Assembly: GCA_035606335.1 (NCBI GenBank)
Contig: DATNFP010000076.1
Coordinates: forward strand, 17,349-81,348
Direction of reading: 5' to 3'
From: DATNFP01 sp035606335
Lineage (GTDB): Bacteria; Bacteroidota; Bacteroidia; Chitinophagales; Chitinophagaceae
Length of the DNA stretch: 64,000 nt
Shown here: piece after piece, positions 25,396-35,674 of the stretch
Position numbering within the stretch: position 1 is the stretch's first letter
How the letters are laid out: the number at the start of each line of letters is the position of its first letter
Notes under the pieces: model-generated
Told to the model about the DNA's origin: nothing
What the model saw: only the letters and a program-made list of their open reading frames with translations
Databases searched by the model: none
Program-made: the position numbers and the translations under genes

Positions 25396-25896
25396 GTGGG
25401 ATTTTTTAAACAGATAGCTACAACATCTTTTTTAGTAATAGCGGCATTCACTACAGTAACATATGTAGCTTGTAATAAGGATAAATGCGGAGGCACTACC
25501 TGCCAGAACGGAGGAACCTGTATAGAAAACAAATGCGTTTGCTCGACCGGCTACAACGGGAGCGATTGCGGGACATCGTGGAGCACCGAATATACCGGTA
25601 CATACAGCTGTACGCAAACATGCAGGCCATCTACTACTCCAGGCACATGGACAAGTTCTGTTACTACCTACGCAAACAGTGCGGAAGATACTGTTGTGAT
25701 CTCCAACTTTGGCAATAGCGGCATGAACGTAAATGCGGGTGTGGATAGCAGTAACCATATATACATATTGCCAAGTGACAATGCAGGAAATACAGGCAAT
25801 GGCAGCGGTAGCTATAACACAAGCAATAATACGCTGACAATCAACTATACAAGCGGTGGTGGGGTGGTTTGCACTATGGTAATGACCAAACAATAA
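25396..25896 (+). CDS. Small EGF-like lipoprotein
   Basis: This 166-residue protein starts at GTG 25396; an in-frame stop immediately precedes it. A lipoprotein signal (lipobox YVAC, Cys at about residue 26) is followed by a Cys-rich EGF-like module CGGTTCQNGGTCIENKC with CSTGYNGSDC. The remainder is a Thr/Ser/Asn-rich beta domain, with strands such as YTGTYSCTQTC. EGF modules of this sort occur on many secreted Bacteroidota proteins. It is probably surface-exposed; the partner is unknown. Confidence 0.78.
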   Translation: MGFFKQIATTSFLVIAAFTTVTYVACNKDKCGGTTCQNGGTCIENKCVCSTGYNGSDCGTSWSTEYTGTYSCTQTCRPSTTPGTWTSSVTTYANSAEDTVVISNFGNSGMNVNAGVDSSNHIYILPSDNAGNTGNGSGSYNTSNNTLTINYTSGGGVVCTMVMTKQ

Positions 25897-25933
25897 GAAT
25901 ATTATCTCTTTTTTATAATGTGTGTTAAAATAA

Positions 25934-25965
25934 GAAGAGCGGCGCATATACGCCGCTCTTCGCTT
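25934..25965. terminator. Bidirectional terminator between lipoprotein and clpC
   Basis: Perfect 11-bp stem GAAGAGCGGCG / CGCCGCTCTTC around CATATA (25934-25961), with T-rich flanks on one side and A-rich on the other. Serves two convergent genes. Confidence 0.9.
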
Positions 25966-25984
25966 TTATACTTACTAAATTAAA

Positions 25985-28528
25985 TTATTCTGCTTGTGTT
26001 GCAGGCTTTTTAGCCGGGGCCTCTTGTATTGAAAATACGATCTTCTTTTCGTCGTCGCTATAATCTGCAACTACATTGTCACCTTCTTTGATCCTGTGAT
26101 TGAGAATTTCTTCTGCCAGCGGATCTTCGAGATATTTCTGTATAGCGCGATGCAACGGACGGGCACCGAACTGCTGATCGTAACCCTTTTCCGCAATGTA
26201 CTTTTTGGCACTTGCAGTAAGCTCCAGTGCGAAACCCAGTGTATTCAACCGTTTCATTACATCTTTCATAATGATGTCTATGATCATGTTGATGTGTTCT
26301 TCGGTCAATGAGTTGAAGATGATCACATCATCAATACGGTTGAGGAACTCAGGAGAGAAAGTACGCTTCAATGCTTTCTCAATAACACTGCGATTGATAT
26401 CTTCGGAGCTGGTAGATTTAGCAGCGGTAGTAAAGCCAACACCTGCACCAAAATCTTTCAACTGGCGAGCACCAATATTTGATGTCATTATTATGAGCGT
26501 GTTCTTGAAATCAACCTTGCGGCCTAAACCGTCGGTAAGCTGACCATCATCAAGCACCTGTAAAAGAATATTGAAGATGTCGGGGTGAGCTTTTTCTATT
26601 TCATCGAGCAACACTACAGAGTAAGGCTTACGGCGTACTTTTTCTGTAAGCTGACCACCTTCTTCATAACCAACATATCCCGGAGGCGCACCAATCAAAC
26701 GGCTTACAGAGAATTTCTCCATGTATTCACTCATATCCACACGGATCAATGCAGCATCACTATCGAACATATAACGAGCAAGCGCACGAGCCAATTCTGT
26801 TTTACCTACGCCGGTAGGGCCAAGAAATATAAATGAGCCAATTGGTTTTCTTGGATCTTTTAATCCTACACGGTTGCGCTGGATGGCTTTTACTATTTTA
26901 GAAATAGCTTCGTCCTGTCCTACTACCGCGCCTTTCAGGTCTTCACCCATACGACGCAGCTTAGCGCTTTCTGCTTCCACCATCCGCATTACAGGAATGC
27001 CGGTCATCATGCTCACTACTTCAGCAATATTTTCTTCGTGTATCGGGTAGCGCTTATTCTTTGCTTCTTCCTCCCATTCTGTTTTAGCACGATCTAATTC
27101 TTCTCCCAATCTCTTTTCCTTATCACGAAGCGAAGCGGCTTCTTCAAAACGCTGGCTCTTAACCACTTTATTCTTTTCCTGCTTAATATCTTCGATCTTC
27201 TTTTCGAGCTCCAGTATATTCTGAGGTACGTTGATATTTTTTAAGTGTACACGTGCTCCAACTTCGTCCATCACATCTATTGCTTTATCAGGCAATAGGC
27301 GATCAGTCATATAACGGTCGCTGAGCTTAACGCAGGCTTCGATAGCTTCTGCATCATAAGTTACGTTATGGAAATCTTCGTATTTAGAACGTATGTTATT
27401 CAGTATTGTAATTGTTTCTTCCACACTCGGCGGTTCGATCATCACTTTCTGGAAACGACGATCTAAAGCTCCATCCTTTTCGATGTACATACGGTATTCA
27501 TCCAGAGTGGAAGCACCAATACATTGGAGGTCACCACGAGCAAGAGCAGGCTTGAATATGTTGGAAGCATCGAGTGAGCCGGAAGCACCACCTGCACCAA
27601 CTATAGTATGTATTTCATCGATAAACAAGATAACGTCACGGTTCTTTTCCAGTTCGTTCATGATCGCTTTCATGCGTTCTTCGAACTGACCACGATATTT
27701 TGTACCGGCTACAAGAGCAGCCAAATCAAGGCTAATTACACGCTTGTCGAATAGAACACGGGAAACTTTACGCTGAACAATCCGTAACGCAAGCCCTTCA
27801 ACGATAGCTGTTTTACCAACACCCGGTTCGCCAATAAGAATGGGGTTGTTTTTCTTACGACGGGAAAGTATTTGTGATACACGTTCAATTTCTTCCTCAC
27901 GGCCAACAATGGGGTCTAAGTTCCCCAATTCGGCAAGCTTGGTGATATCTCGACCAAAATTGTCCAGAACAGGAGTTTTGGATTTAGTATTACCGGCCTG
28001 GCGTCTTTGTTGCTGGAACTGTTTTCTTTCATCGTCGTCATCAAATTCTTCGGAACCAGGATCGCTTCCGTAATCTGCTTTAGGATTTTCGCCCTGCAGT
28101 ATGCTTAATTCATTCTTAAACCGCTCGTAATCAACATCATATTGATGTAGTATTTGGGTGGCTACATTTTCTTTATTCTTTAAAATAGAAAGCATAAGAT
28201 GCTCGGTTTCAACAGTTGCACTTTTTAATGCCTTTGCTTCAAGCACAGTGATACGAATCACCTTTTCTGCTTGTTTAGTAAGAGGCAGGCTGTTGATGTT
28301 AGCTACAGCCTTATTGTTCTTGTCTTTAATGGCCAGTTCCAGTTCTTTGCGGAGATCAAAAAGATCTACCTGCATGCTTTGTAATACACGCACAGCCAGT
28401 CCATCACCCTCGCGGATGAGTCCCAGCAGCAGGTGTTCCGTACCGATAAAGTCATTGCCCAACCGCAAGGCCTCTTCGCGGCTGTAAGAAATGATCTCTT
28501 TTACTTTCGGTGAGAAATTCGAATCCAT
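25985..28528 (-). CDS. clpC: ClpC-type AAA+ unfoldase of the Clp protease
   Basis: The 847-residue protein has the full ClpC plan: two N-terminal Clp repeats ([32 protein letters not shown]); AAA module 1 with Walker [14 protein letters not shown] and Walker [12 protein letters not shown]; a middle domain with a UVR motif ([15 protein letters not shown]) that distinguishes ClpC from ClpA; and AAA module 2 with [15 protein letters not shown] and [11 protein letters not shown]. It unfolds substrates for ClpP in the cytosol, usually with an adaptor. The VGF-type loop region needed for ClpP docking lies in the second module. No regulator gene (ctsR, mcsAB) is adjacent. Confidence 0.96.
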   Translation of the reverse strand: MDSNFSPKVKEIISYSREEALRLGNDFIGTEHLLLGLIREGDGLAVRVLQSMQVDLFDLRKELELAIKDKNNKAVANINSLPLTKQAEKVIRITVLEAKALKSATVETEHLMLSILKNKENVATQILHQYDVDYERFKNELSILQGENPKADYGSDPGSEEFDDDDERKQFQQQRRQAGNTKSKTPVLDNFGRDITKLAELGNLDPIVGREEEIERVSQILSRRKKNNPILIGEPGVGKTAIVEGLALRIVQRKVSRVLFDKRVISLDLAALVAGTKYRGQFEERMKAIMNELEKNRDVILFIDEIHTIVGAGGASGSLDASNIFKPALARGDLQCIGASTLDEYRMYIEKDGALDRRFQKVMIEPPSVEETITILNNIRSKYEDFHNVTYDAEAIEACVKLSDRYMTDRLLPDKAIDVMDEVGARVHLKNINVPQNILELEKKIEDIKQEKNKVVKSQRFEEAASLRDKEKRLGEELDRAKTEWEEEAKNKRYPIHEENIAEVVSMMTGIPVMRMVEAESAKLRRMGEDLKGAVVGQDEAISKIVKAIQRNRVGLKDPRKPIGSFIFLGPTGVGKTELARALARYMFDSDAALIRVDMSEYMEKFSVSRLIGAPPGYVGYEEGGQLTEKVRRKPYSVVLLDEIEKAHPDIFNILLQVLDDGQLTDGLGRKVDFKNTLIIMTSNIGARQLKDFGAGVGFTTAAKSTSSEDINRSVIEKALKRTFSPEFLNRIDDVIIFNSLTEEHINMIIDIIMKDVMKRLNTLGFALELTASAKKYIAEKGYDQQFGARPLHRAIQKYLEDPLAEEILNHRIKEGDNVVADYSDDEKKIVFSIQEAPAKKPATQAE

Positions 28529-28722
28529 GTATGTTTATTCCTTGTTTTAATTATTAAAATTAGTGATTTTAAGAGGTAGATTATTATTACGTTTAGCTAT
28601 AAGCACATTAAAATTTATCTTTTCCCTTACTTAAATATACGAAAGAAAATGTAGCGCGGAATTGTTATTTTTAAGGTTTCGGTTAACATTGCGGTTACAT
28701 ATTCTTAACATTAAGCTTTTAT

Positions 28723-29100
28723 ATGGAATTCAAAATTGATACCAAAACAACTTATACTCATATAACGCCGATCGCAAACCTTTTAGATGCTAAATTGACA
28801 GAGAGCATTAGACAAAAATGGGAGCAATTGCGGCAAAGAGGCAGTCATAATCTAATTGTTGACTTACAAAACTGTATCAATGCGGATAAGATGGCATTTG
28901 AAAAGCTAAAACAGCTTCATGAAGATCTTTACGATGGAGGAAACTCTTTAGTATTTACCGGTTTGCAGGATAACCTGGCTGATGAACTAAAGAACACGAA
29001 CATAAGCAACGAACTAAATATAGCCCCGACTATAGAAGAAGCTGTGGATATAATAAACATGGAAATACTGGAGCGGGACCTTTTTAATGAAGAATCATAA
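28723..29100 (+). CDS. STAS-domain protein (anti-sigma-antagonist-like)
   Basis: This 125-residue single STAS domain has the expected alternation: strand FKIDTKTTYTHITPI, helix, strand NLIVDLQNC, then the segment INADKMAFEKLKQLHEDL at the position of the phospho-Ser loop. That loop reads NCINADKMAF, with no Ser in the usual DSSG-type place, so classical kinase-controlled switching is uncertain. It precedes rnz by 91 bp and may be cotranscribed with it. Partner unknown. Confidence 0.75.
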   Translation: MEFKIDTKTTYTHITPIANLLDAKLTESIRQKWEQLRQRGSHNLIVDLQNCINADKMAFEKLKQLHEDLYDGGNSLVFTGLQDNLADELKNTNISNELNIAPTIEEAVDIINMEILERDLFNEES

Positions 29101-29191
29101 ATAAAATTGCCCGAATTTCTGCAACGGATGATTTTTTTATAATTATATGCTATAAATTACCCGATCGAAATTAATAGAAGATTAAACAGGA

Positions 29192-30094
29192 ATGAAAGTA
29201 ACGATACTGGGTAACAATTCGGCATTACCCGCTTTTGGCAGGCATCCTTCGGCACAGGTGGTTTCAGTATACGGAGAATTAATATTGCTTGATTGTGGAG
29301 AAGGGACGCAGGTGCAAATGCAGCGATTTGGATTACGGTGGCGCAAATTGCAGAATATCTTCATAAGTCATTTGCATGGAGACCATTATTTTGGTTTGCC
29401 AGGTCTTATAAATAGTATGAGCCTATTAGGGCGTGTATTGCCATTGCATCTTTGGGCACCTGCTGAGCTGCAGCCCATCTTACAAAGTATATTGGATGTA
29501 GCAGACACTAAACTATCTTATCCTTTCTTTTTTCACCCATTGCCGGAAGGAACAGAATTGCTTGTAGATAATGAGCTATATAGTGTTACCTGCTTCCCGG
29601 TAAACCATAAAATATTCTGTCACGGCTTCCTGATAGAACGGAAAACAAAGGGAAGAAAATTGCTGCCAGATAAATGCCGTGAATATGAAATACCTGCTTA
29701 TTTCTACGACAGGCTAAAGGAAGGAGAAGACTATACCCGGCAAGACGGGTTTGTAGTAAAAAATGAATGGGTGACAGAAAACGGCCCTTCCCGGAAAAAA
29801 TATGCCTATTGCGCAGACACGATCTTTACAGATACATTTATTCCTGTAATAAAAGATGCAGATACCATATACCACGAATGCACCTACCTGGAAAAAGATG
29901 CTGAAAAGGCTACAGCGCGTTTTCATAGCACTGCAAGTCAGGCCGCACAAGTGGCAAAGATGGCCAATGCAAAACAATTATTATTGGGGCATTTTTCATC
30001 CAAGTACAGGGAACTGGAACCATTTAGAGAAGAAGCAATCCCAATCTTCCCAAATACTCAAGTAACTATTGAGGGGACGGCGTATGAGATATAA
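29192..30094 (+). CDS. rnz: Ribonuclease Z
   Basis: RNase Z removes 3' trailers from tRNA precursors. The 300-residue metallo-beta-lactamase-fold protein has the zinc motif SHLHGDHYFGLPGL, the later His in FPVNHKIFCHGF, the Asp ligand in YCADTIFTD and the final His in LLLGHFSSKY. Length is normal for the short form. It lies between the STAS gene and heme A synthase on the same strand. Confidence 0.95.
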   Translation: MKVTILGNNSALPAFGRHPSAQVVSVYGELILLDCGEGTQVQMQRFGLRWRKLQNIFISHLHGDHYFGLPGLINSMSLLGRVLPLHLWAPAELQPILQSILDVADTKLSYPFFFHPLPEGTELLVDNELYSVTCFPVNHKIFCHGFLIERKTKGRKLLPDKCREYEIPAYFYDRLKEGEDYTRQDGFVVKNEWVTENGPSRKKYAYCADTIFTDTFIPVIKDADTIYHECTYLEKDAEKATARFHSTASQAAQVAKMANAKQLLLGHFSSKYRELEPFREEAIPIFPNTQVTIEGTAYEI

Positions 30095-30154
30095 CAGAAA
30101 TTATTTTTTGTTTAGGTAATGGTGATGTAAAGCACCTGTTATTTTATTGTACGC

Positions 30155-30162
30155 TACTTTTG
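30155..30162 (+). promoter_or_regulatory. -7 element of the heme A synthase gene
   Basis: TACTTTTG matches TAnnTTTG, 17 bp before GTG 30180. It lies inside the longer ORF that begins at TTG 30147, which argues for the GTG start. Confidence 0.5.
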
Positions 30163-30179
30163 CATCCAAATTCATAACA

Positions 30180-31232
30180 GTGGAAGTTACACATAAGAGA
30201 AAAGCTGTAGCATACTGGCTCCTGGCGGGTGTATTCATGATCATTGTGCAAACCGTGCTTGGAGGAATTACAAGATTGACAGGCTCCGGACTTTCAATGA
30301 CAGAATGGAACCCTATAATGGGTGCAATACCCCCACTCAACCAGCATCAATGGAATGACGCATTTAATGGGTACAAACAAATAGGGCAATATAAATACCT
30401 GAACAGCGATTTCACTTTAGCCAATTTCAAATTCATCTTTTTCTGGGAATGGTTTCACAGGGTGTGGGCAAGATTACTGGGAGTAGTATTCATAATCGGG
30501 TTTGTTTACTTCCTTGTAAAGAAATATTTTGATAAAGAGATGATCGGGCCCTTTATCATTCTATTCCTGTTAGGCGCATTGCAGGGGGCTATAGGGTGGA
30601 TAATGGTAGCAAGCGGACTAAATGATACACACCTGGCCGTTGACCATATAAAACTTGCACTACACTTTGTATCAGCAATGATACTTGCCTGCTATACATT
30701 ATGGTTTGCATTGCAGCTACTAATACCTGAAGAAAAAAGAATTACCAGCAAAGGCTTATTCAATTTCACGATAATCTGCATAGCACTGCTATTTGTACAA
30801 TTAGTATATGGGGCATTTATGGCAGGGCTAAAAGCCGCAATGTCCGCACCAACATGGCCTACAATAAACGGGATGTGGATACCCGGGAATATGCTGCAAA
30901 AAAGCTTTATAAATGATCCGATCAATGTGCATTTCGTACATAGAACGATCGCCTATCTCTTATTTACATTGCTTATGTTCTGGTTTGGGAAAGCGAGCAA
31001 AGTAGCAAAACAGCAACCGAATAATGTGCTGATAAAGACACGGTGGTGGCCATTTGTACTTGTTTTTACACAAGTGTTACTGGGAATATTTACCGTACTT
31101 AGCGCACCAACAATTGTATTCAGAAAATTCGGACAATACCAGATACTTGCAGAAACCCACCAGGTGGTAGCAATGTTTTTACTGATGTCATTAATAATAA
31201 ATCTATACTGCATTAAACGAGTAAAAGCTTAA
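30180..31232 (+). CDS. ctaA: Heme A synthase (COX15/CtaA family)
   Basis: This 350-residue membrane protein has about eight helices and the four conserved His-containing motifs: WFHRVWARLLG, DTHLAVDHIKLALHF, NVHFVHRTIAYL and ETHQVVAM. The first loop carries GGITRLTGSGLSMTEWNP, typical of the COX15 group. It oxidises heme O to heme A for aa3-type cytochrome oxidase in the inner membrane. No cytochrome oxidase genes are close. I prefer GTG 30180 over TTG 30147 because of the promoter position. Confidence 0.93.
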   Translation: MEVTHKRKAVAYWLLAGVFMIIVQTVLGGITRLTGSGLSMTEWNPIMGAIPPLNQHQWNDAFNGYKQIGQYKYLNSDFTLANFKFIFFWEWFHRVWARLLGVVFIIGFVYFLVKKYFDKEMIGPFIILFLLGALQGAIGWIMVASGLNDTHLAVDHIKLALHFVSAMILACYTLWFALQLLIPEEKRITSKGLFNFTIICIALLFVQLVYGAFMAGLKAAMSAPTWPTINGMWIPGNMLQKSFINDPINVHFVHRTIAYLLFTLLMFWFGKASKVAKQQPNNVLIKTRWWPFVLVFTQVLLGIFTVLSAPTIVFRKFGQYQILAETHQVVAMFLLMSLIINLYCIKRVKA

Positions 31233-31310
31233 TAATGTTATTAAAACAAATGAGCGCTCTTAGCTGGCATCTCTTTTTTGCGATTGAAAAAAATCGTAGA
31301 TTGAATTTAA

Positions 31311-33590
31311 ATGCCGAGAGCACGTAAGCAAAAAGCAATACTGCAAACTACCTGGCAGCGCGCTAAAAATGTGTTGAAGAATATTTACTACTTCCTGCCG
31401 ATACAATTAGTATTGCTCCATTTCCGTAAATACCAATTACTGCTTATATTCTGGTTTATATTAGCCGCAACTATTACAGGGCATTTCGCACAGCATTTTG
31501 GAGCAGCTTCACTTTTTTTATCACCGGAGTATCTAGGCAATTTTAATTACATAAGCATGTTCCTGCTGGGAGGGGCAATGGGTGTATATATAATGGGATG
31601 GCATATTACTACCTTCATCATACATGGACACAGGATACCCTACATGGGTGCAGCAAAACAAACCTTTCTTGTTTATTGTATCAACAACTCTATAATACCT
31701 ATATTGTTCCTTGTTTTTTACTCGATCGTCAGTATACGTTCTGAATTGTATAGTGAACATGCAAAGCCGGGGGATATTTTACAATTGCAAGGCTCCTTTT
31801 ATGCGGGAATACTGATCATTATCCTGGTATCCTTTGTTTATTTCTTCCGCGTGGGCAGAGACCTGCTAAAAGTTGTGGTATCTAAAATAACCAATCCTTC
31901 ACGTATACGTGAAATCATACCATACGATACGCTGGATTACGAAATAGACATTATCCGTGCAGACAGCTACTTATCAGAAAATATGAGGATAATGCAATGC
32001 TCGGAACTGGAGCATTACCATCCGAGATTACTAAGAACTGTTTTGCGCAGGCATCACAGAAATGCAATTACTGCAACTATTTTCTCTTATATCTTTCTCG
32101 TGATATTAGGCATTTTCGGGAGCGTGCCTTATCTGCGTATACCGGCAGGAGCAGGCTTCCTGATACTATTTTCTATTACCATGGGGATTGTAGGTGCTGT
32201 AAAATATTTCTTAAAAAGCTGGGAAATCCTTGGATGGGTAATAATCATGCTTATAGCCGGATGGATGGTAAAGCACAAGCTTTTTGACCTGCGAAGCATA
32301 GCATACGGTGTAAATTATCATGTGCAGTCAGCACGGCAGCCACAATATAGCTATGACTATTTGCAAAAGCTCTTTACAAAGCAACGATACGAAAAGGATA
32401 AAAATACCGAACTGGCAAGACTGGAAAACTGGAAGAAGAAAGTGGATAGCGGAGATAGTAAACCACCACTGGTGGTAGTGACGGTGAGCGGAGGAGGTAC
32501 CAGAGCAGCCTACTGGACATTCAGATCGCTGCAATATATAGACAGCATGACCCGAGGAAAGCTATTTAAAAATACAGTGCTGATAACCGGGGCATCAGGC
32601 GGGATGCTTGGAGCAGCCTACTGGCGCGCGATTCACGATGCCTACAATGAAGGAAAGCTAAATGATCCATACGACAACAAATACCAGGAGAACATAGGCA
32701 AAGACCTTTTGAACTCAATTATCTTCTCGATGGTGACAGTGGATCTTATATCGCCATTTAATAAAGTATATGTGAATGGATATGCCTATACAAAAGACCG
32801 TGGATATGCAATGGAGCAACAGTTAATAAAGAATACAGATGGGCTGATAGATAAACAAATAGGAGATTACAGGCAAGGCGAGGCGAGCGGCGATATACCA
32901 CAGATGATCATTAATGGCACTATTATAAATGATGGGAGAAAACTAATGATATCAGCGCAGCCAATAAGCTACCTGACACGACCAGAATATGAACTGAATG
33001 ATACTGCAGAACCGCAAATAGATGCTATAGATTTCGGCGCTTTTTTTGCCGGAGAAAATCCTTACAACCTGCGCCTTACATCGGCACTACGAATGAATGC
33101 AACATTCCCATACATTTTACCTGTTGTGAAACTACCATCGCAACCTGCTATGAATATAATGGATGCAGGACTAAGAGATAATTTTGGAATGGAAACTGCA
33201 GACAGGTATCTGTATGTGATTCGTGACTGGATCAAGAAAAATGTAGGCGATGTGATATTTCTTGAAATAAGAGATACCCGTGAGTATGAAGTGAGACCTA
33301 TCTCTGTCCAAAATGGATTGGGCAACATGCTATATGATCCTCTCTTTGTAATACAGGAAAAATGGGAAGCTTTTCAATCATATTCAGACAGCTATCTGAA
33401 GGATTACGCACCGAATGACCTGAATGGCAAATTACATTTTGTGTCATTGCAATTTGTTCCGCAACAGCAAAAATCTGTAGCCCTGAACTTACATCTCACA
33501 CAAAAAGAAAAAGAAGATCTATATCAATCTATCAATTATTGGGGCAATCAAAGAGCGATCGATACTTTGCTTCAACTGATCAATCATTAA
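31311..33590 (+). CDS. Patatin-like phospholipase with a multi-pass membrane N-terminus
   Basis: In this 759-residue protein the first 340 residues hold about seven hydrophobic segments (for example LLLIFWFILAATITG and GFLILFSITMGIVGAV). A cytosolic-type patatin domain follows: the oxyanion-hole motif SGGGTRAAYW (S393), the nucleophile elbow GASGG with S429, and the dyad aspartate D618 in MDAGLRDNFG. The catalytic residues are intact. Patatins hydrolyse acyl lipids, and anchoring would place activity at the membrane face. Its stop overlaps the convergent hutH gene by 4 bp. Substrate and role unknown. Confidence 0.85.
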   Translation: MPRARKQKAILQTTWQRAKNVLKNIYYFLPIQLVLLHFRKYQLLLIFWFILAATITGHFAQHFGAASLFLSPEYLGNFNYISMFLLGGAMGVYIMGWHITTFIIHGHRIPYMGAAKQTFLVYCINNSIIPILFLVFYSIVSIRSELYSEHAKPGDILQLQGSFYAGILIIILVSFVYFFRVGRDLLKVVVSKITNPSRIREIIPYDTLDYEIDIIRADSYLSENMRIMQCSELEHYHPRLLRTVLRRHHRNAITATIFSYIFLVILGIFGSVPYLRIPAGAGFLILFSITMGIVGAVKYFLKSWEILGWVIIMLIAGWMVKHKLFDLRSIAYGVNYHVQSARQPQYSYDYLQKLFTKQRYEKDKNTELARLENWKKKVDSGDSKPPLVVVTVSGGGTRAAYWTFRSLQYIDSMTRGKLFKNTVLITGASGGMLGAAYWRAIHDAYNEGKLNDPYDNKYQENIGKDLLNSIIFSMVTVDLISPFNKVYVNGYAYTKDRGYAMEQQLIKNTDGLIDKQIGDYRQGEASGDIPQMIINGTIINDGRKLMISAQPISYLTRPEYELNDTAEPQIDAIDFGAFFAGENPYNLRLTSALRMNATFPYILPVVKLPSQPAMNIMDAGLRDNFGMETADRYLYVIRDWIKKNVGDVIFLEIRDTREYEVRPISVQNGLGNMLYDPLFVIQEKWEAFQSYSDSYLKDYAPNDLNGKLHFVSLQFVPQQQKSVALNLHLTQKEKEDLYQSINYWGNQRAIDTLLQLINH

Positions 33591-35071
33591 TTTGCTTTAG
33601 ACCAATGCGAAGGGTCGTTGTTTAAAAATTGTTCAGCTGCTACAAGATCATCGTGCAACACCCTGTCATGAGCCATAAATGGTACATGTCCACGGAAATC
33701 GCTCCATATTTTTTCCAAAACTACTGATGAGCGATGTGGTCTTCTTAATTCCAAAGCCTGTGCTGCCGTTAATAATTCAATAGCAAGCACACGCTGTACG
33801 TTCTGCACCACCCGGTGCAATTTGGTTGCTGCATTAGCTCCCATACTTACATGATCTTCCTGACCATTACTACTTACAATACTATCAACAGAAGCAGGAG
33901 TACATAGTTGCTTATTCTGGCTTACGATAGCAGCAGCAGTGTATTGAGCTATCATCAGGCCGCTATTTAACCCTGCCTCCGGAGCAAGAAATGCCGGTAA
34001 GCCACGCTGCCCGCTGACAAGCAAATAAGTGCGGCGTTCGGATATATTGGCCAACTCTGCAAGCGCGATAGCCAGGAAATCAAGATGCAAAGCCAAAGGC
34101 TGCCCGTGAAAATTACCACCGCTCATTATAGCATCTTCATCGTGAAATACTATCGGATTATCAGTTACAGAATTGATCTCGATCTCTACAACATTTGATA
34201 CAGTGTCAATAACATCGCTGCTGGCACCATGCACCTGCGGCATGCAACGAAATGAATAAGGATCCTGCACCTGCTCCTTGTGTAATTGCTGGATAGCGCT
34301 GCCATCGAGAAGATGTAAAATACGCTGAGCGCTTGCTACCTGCCCTTTGTGGGGCCTTAGCCTGTGAATAGGGTATTGAAAAGGCTCATTTTTTGCCATG
34401 AAAGCATCTACAGATAGAGCACCAATAACATCGGCCCAGAATGACAGTCGTTTCGCTTCTATAAGGCTCCATGTGGCATAGCTGCTCATGAATTGTGTAC
34501 CGTTCAATAATGCAAGCCCTTCTTTAGCAGCAAGTGGTGTAAGTGTCAACCCTAATTGCTGCAGCACTTCAGCAGCTTCTCTTTTTTCTCCTTTATAATT
34601 TACCCAACCCTTGCCAAAAAGTGGTAAACTAAGGTGAGCTAAAGGCGCCAGATCGCCGGAGGCGCCCAACGAGCCCTGCTGATAAACAATAGGAAGAATA
34701 TCGTGATTGTAGAAATCTGCCAAACGCTGAACAATCTCTGGTCTTACCCCACTATAGCCCTGACTTAATCCATGAATTTTAAGTAACAGCATTAGCCGTA
34801 CAATATCTGCCGGCACCTCATCGCCCATGCCACAGGCATGAGAACAAACGAGATTTTCCTGCAGAGCGGCTAATTCGCCAGGCTGGATGCGAACATTACA
34901 TAAAGCACCAAATCCAGTATTGATACCATAATAAACATTGCCTGTTTTCAGGATATTATCCAGATAGGAACGATTGACTGTAATGTGCTGAATAGTTTCA
35001 GAAGAAAGCTCGATATGGCTATTCTTCCAGTTTTGTAAAGAATCTATGGATATACGCTCAGGTAGTTGCAT
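33587..35071 (-). CDS. hutH: Histidine ammonia-lyase
   Basis: This 494-residue enzyme of the MIO aromatic ammonia-lyase family deaminates His to urocanate. The self-forming MIO cofactor motif is ASG at residues 137-139 in GSLGASGDLAPL. Active-site YYGINTGFG and the CSHACGMGD loop, where SH favours His over Tyr or Phe, support the His assignment. GGNFHGQPLAL and the later NGQEDHVSMG are also present. ATG 35071 lies below a promoter; a TTG at 35095 overlaps that promoter. No hutU, hutI or hutG is nearby. Confidence 0.92.
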   Translation of the reverse strand: MQLPERISIDSLQNWKNSHIELSSETIQHITVNRSYLDNILKTGNVYYGINTGFGALCNVRIQPGELAALQENLVCSHACGMGDEVPADIVRLMLLLKIHGLSQGYSGVRPEIVQRLADFYNHDILPIVYQQGSLGASGDLAPLAHLSLPLFGKGWVNYKGEKREAAEVLQQLGLTLTPLAAKEGLALLNGTQFMSSYATWSLIEAKRLSFWADVIGALSVDAFMAKNEPFQYPIHRLRPHKGQVASAQRILHLLDGSAIQQLHKEQVQDPYSFRCMPQVHGASSDVIDTVSNVVEIEINSVTDNPIVFHDEDAIMSGGNFHGQPLALHLDFLAIALAELANISERRTYLLVSGQRGLPAFLAPEAGLNSGLMIAQYTAAAIVSQNKQLCTPASVDSIVSSNGQEDHVSMGANAATKLHRVVQNVQRVLAIELLTAAQALELRRPHRSSVVLEKIWSDFRGHVPFMAHDRVLHDDLVAAEQFLNNDPSHWSKAN

Positions 35072-35092
35072 GCTGCAATAAATTGTAGGCAG

Positions 35093-35100
35093 CAAATGTA
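35093..35100 (-). promoter_or_regulatory. -7 element of hutH
   Basis: The minus strand reads TACATTTG, a full match to TAnnTTTG, 21 bp before ATG 35071. Confidence 0.5.
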
Positions 35101-35131
35101 CTTATTTAGAAACTATATGAGATACAGCTAC

Positions 35132-35674
35132 TTATTGCTGCGCCTCTCTCTGCATTATATCTTTTTCCACAATCCTATCAAGATCTGTTTCTATATTTCT
35201 TTTAAGAGTTTCAGGAGTTATTCTGCCTATTTCCTGATGGTTTTTTATAACGATAATAGTAGGAATGTCGGAAATGTGATATAACTTATGTTCAACATAT
35301 TTTGTAGTCTTTGCCCGGTCAACACCATACATTTTGTACCCAGACATCGGGTAACCAGTTACCTGCAGCACTTTGTACAATTTAGGGAGCAACGAGTGAG
35401 TTTCACGATTCCACGTACCGATAAAGACCACCAACTGGTACTTTGATAAATCTTTTTTCAAATACTTTACGGCTATAGAATCAGGAGTATATTCTGAAGC
35501 ACCATTCATTAGCCAACTGAAAGAGGGCTGCTTATTAATATCTTCAAAAGTGCATTGTCCCTTATACACCAACTCGTGTGTTTGCTTATCAGTTGAAACA
35601 TCGTAATCAGATGTGGATTGGGCAAAGGCATTTACACTTATCAACAGGATAATTGCTAAAAACAGATTTTTCAT
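35132..35674 (-). CDS. Secreted thioredoxin-fold protein lacking the CxxC motif
   Basis: The 180-residue protein starts with a Sec signal peptide (MKNLFLAIILLISVNAFAQ). The thioredoxin fold is visible in LVVFIGTWNRETHSLLPKL, where the usual WCxxC is WNRET, and in the cis-Pro loop ISDIPTIIVI. Only one Cys (C41) is present in the mature chain, so a dithiol redox cycle is impossible. It is more likely a binding or chaperone-like periplasmic protein. Its ATG overlaps the TGA of the upstream MerR gene by one base, indicating translational coupling. Confidence 0.78.
   Translation of the reverse strand: MKNLFLAIILLISVNAFAQSTSDYDVSTDKQTHELVYKGQCTFEDINKQPSFSWLMNGASEYTPDSIAVKYLKKDLSKYQLVVFIGTWNRETHSLLPKLYKVLQVTGYPMSGYKMYGVDRAKTTKYVEHKLYHISDIPTIIVIKNHQEIGRITPETLKRNIETDLDRIVEKDIMQREAQQ

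Noticed and set aside
25432..25947. Cys/Ala-rich ORF antisense to the EGF-like lipoprotein
   Set aside because: It mirrors the repetitive codons of the true gene, lacks a start context and runs through the terminator hairpin.
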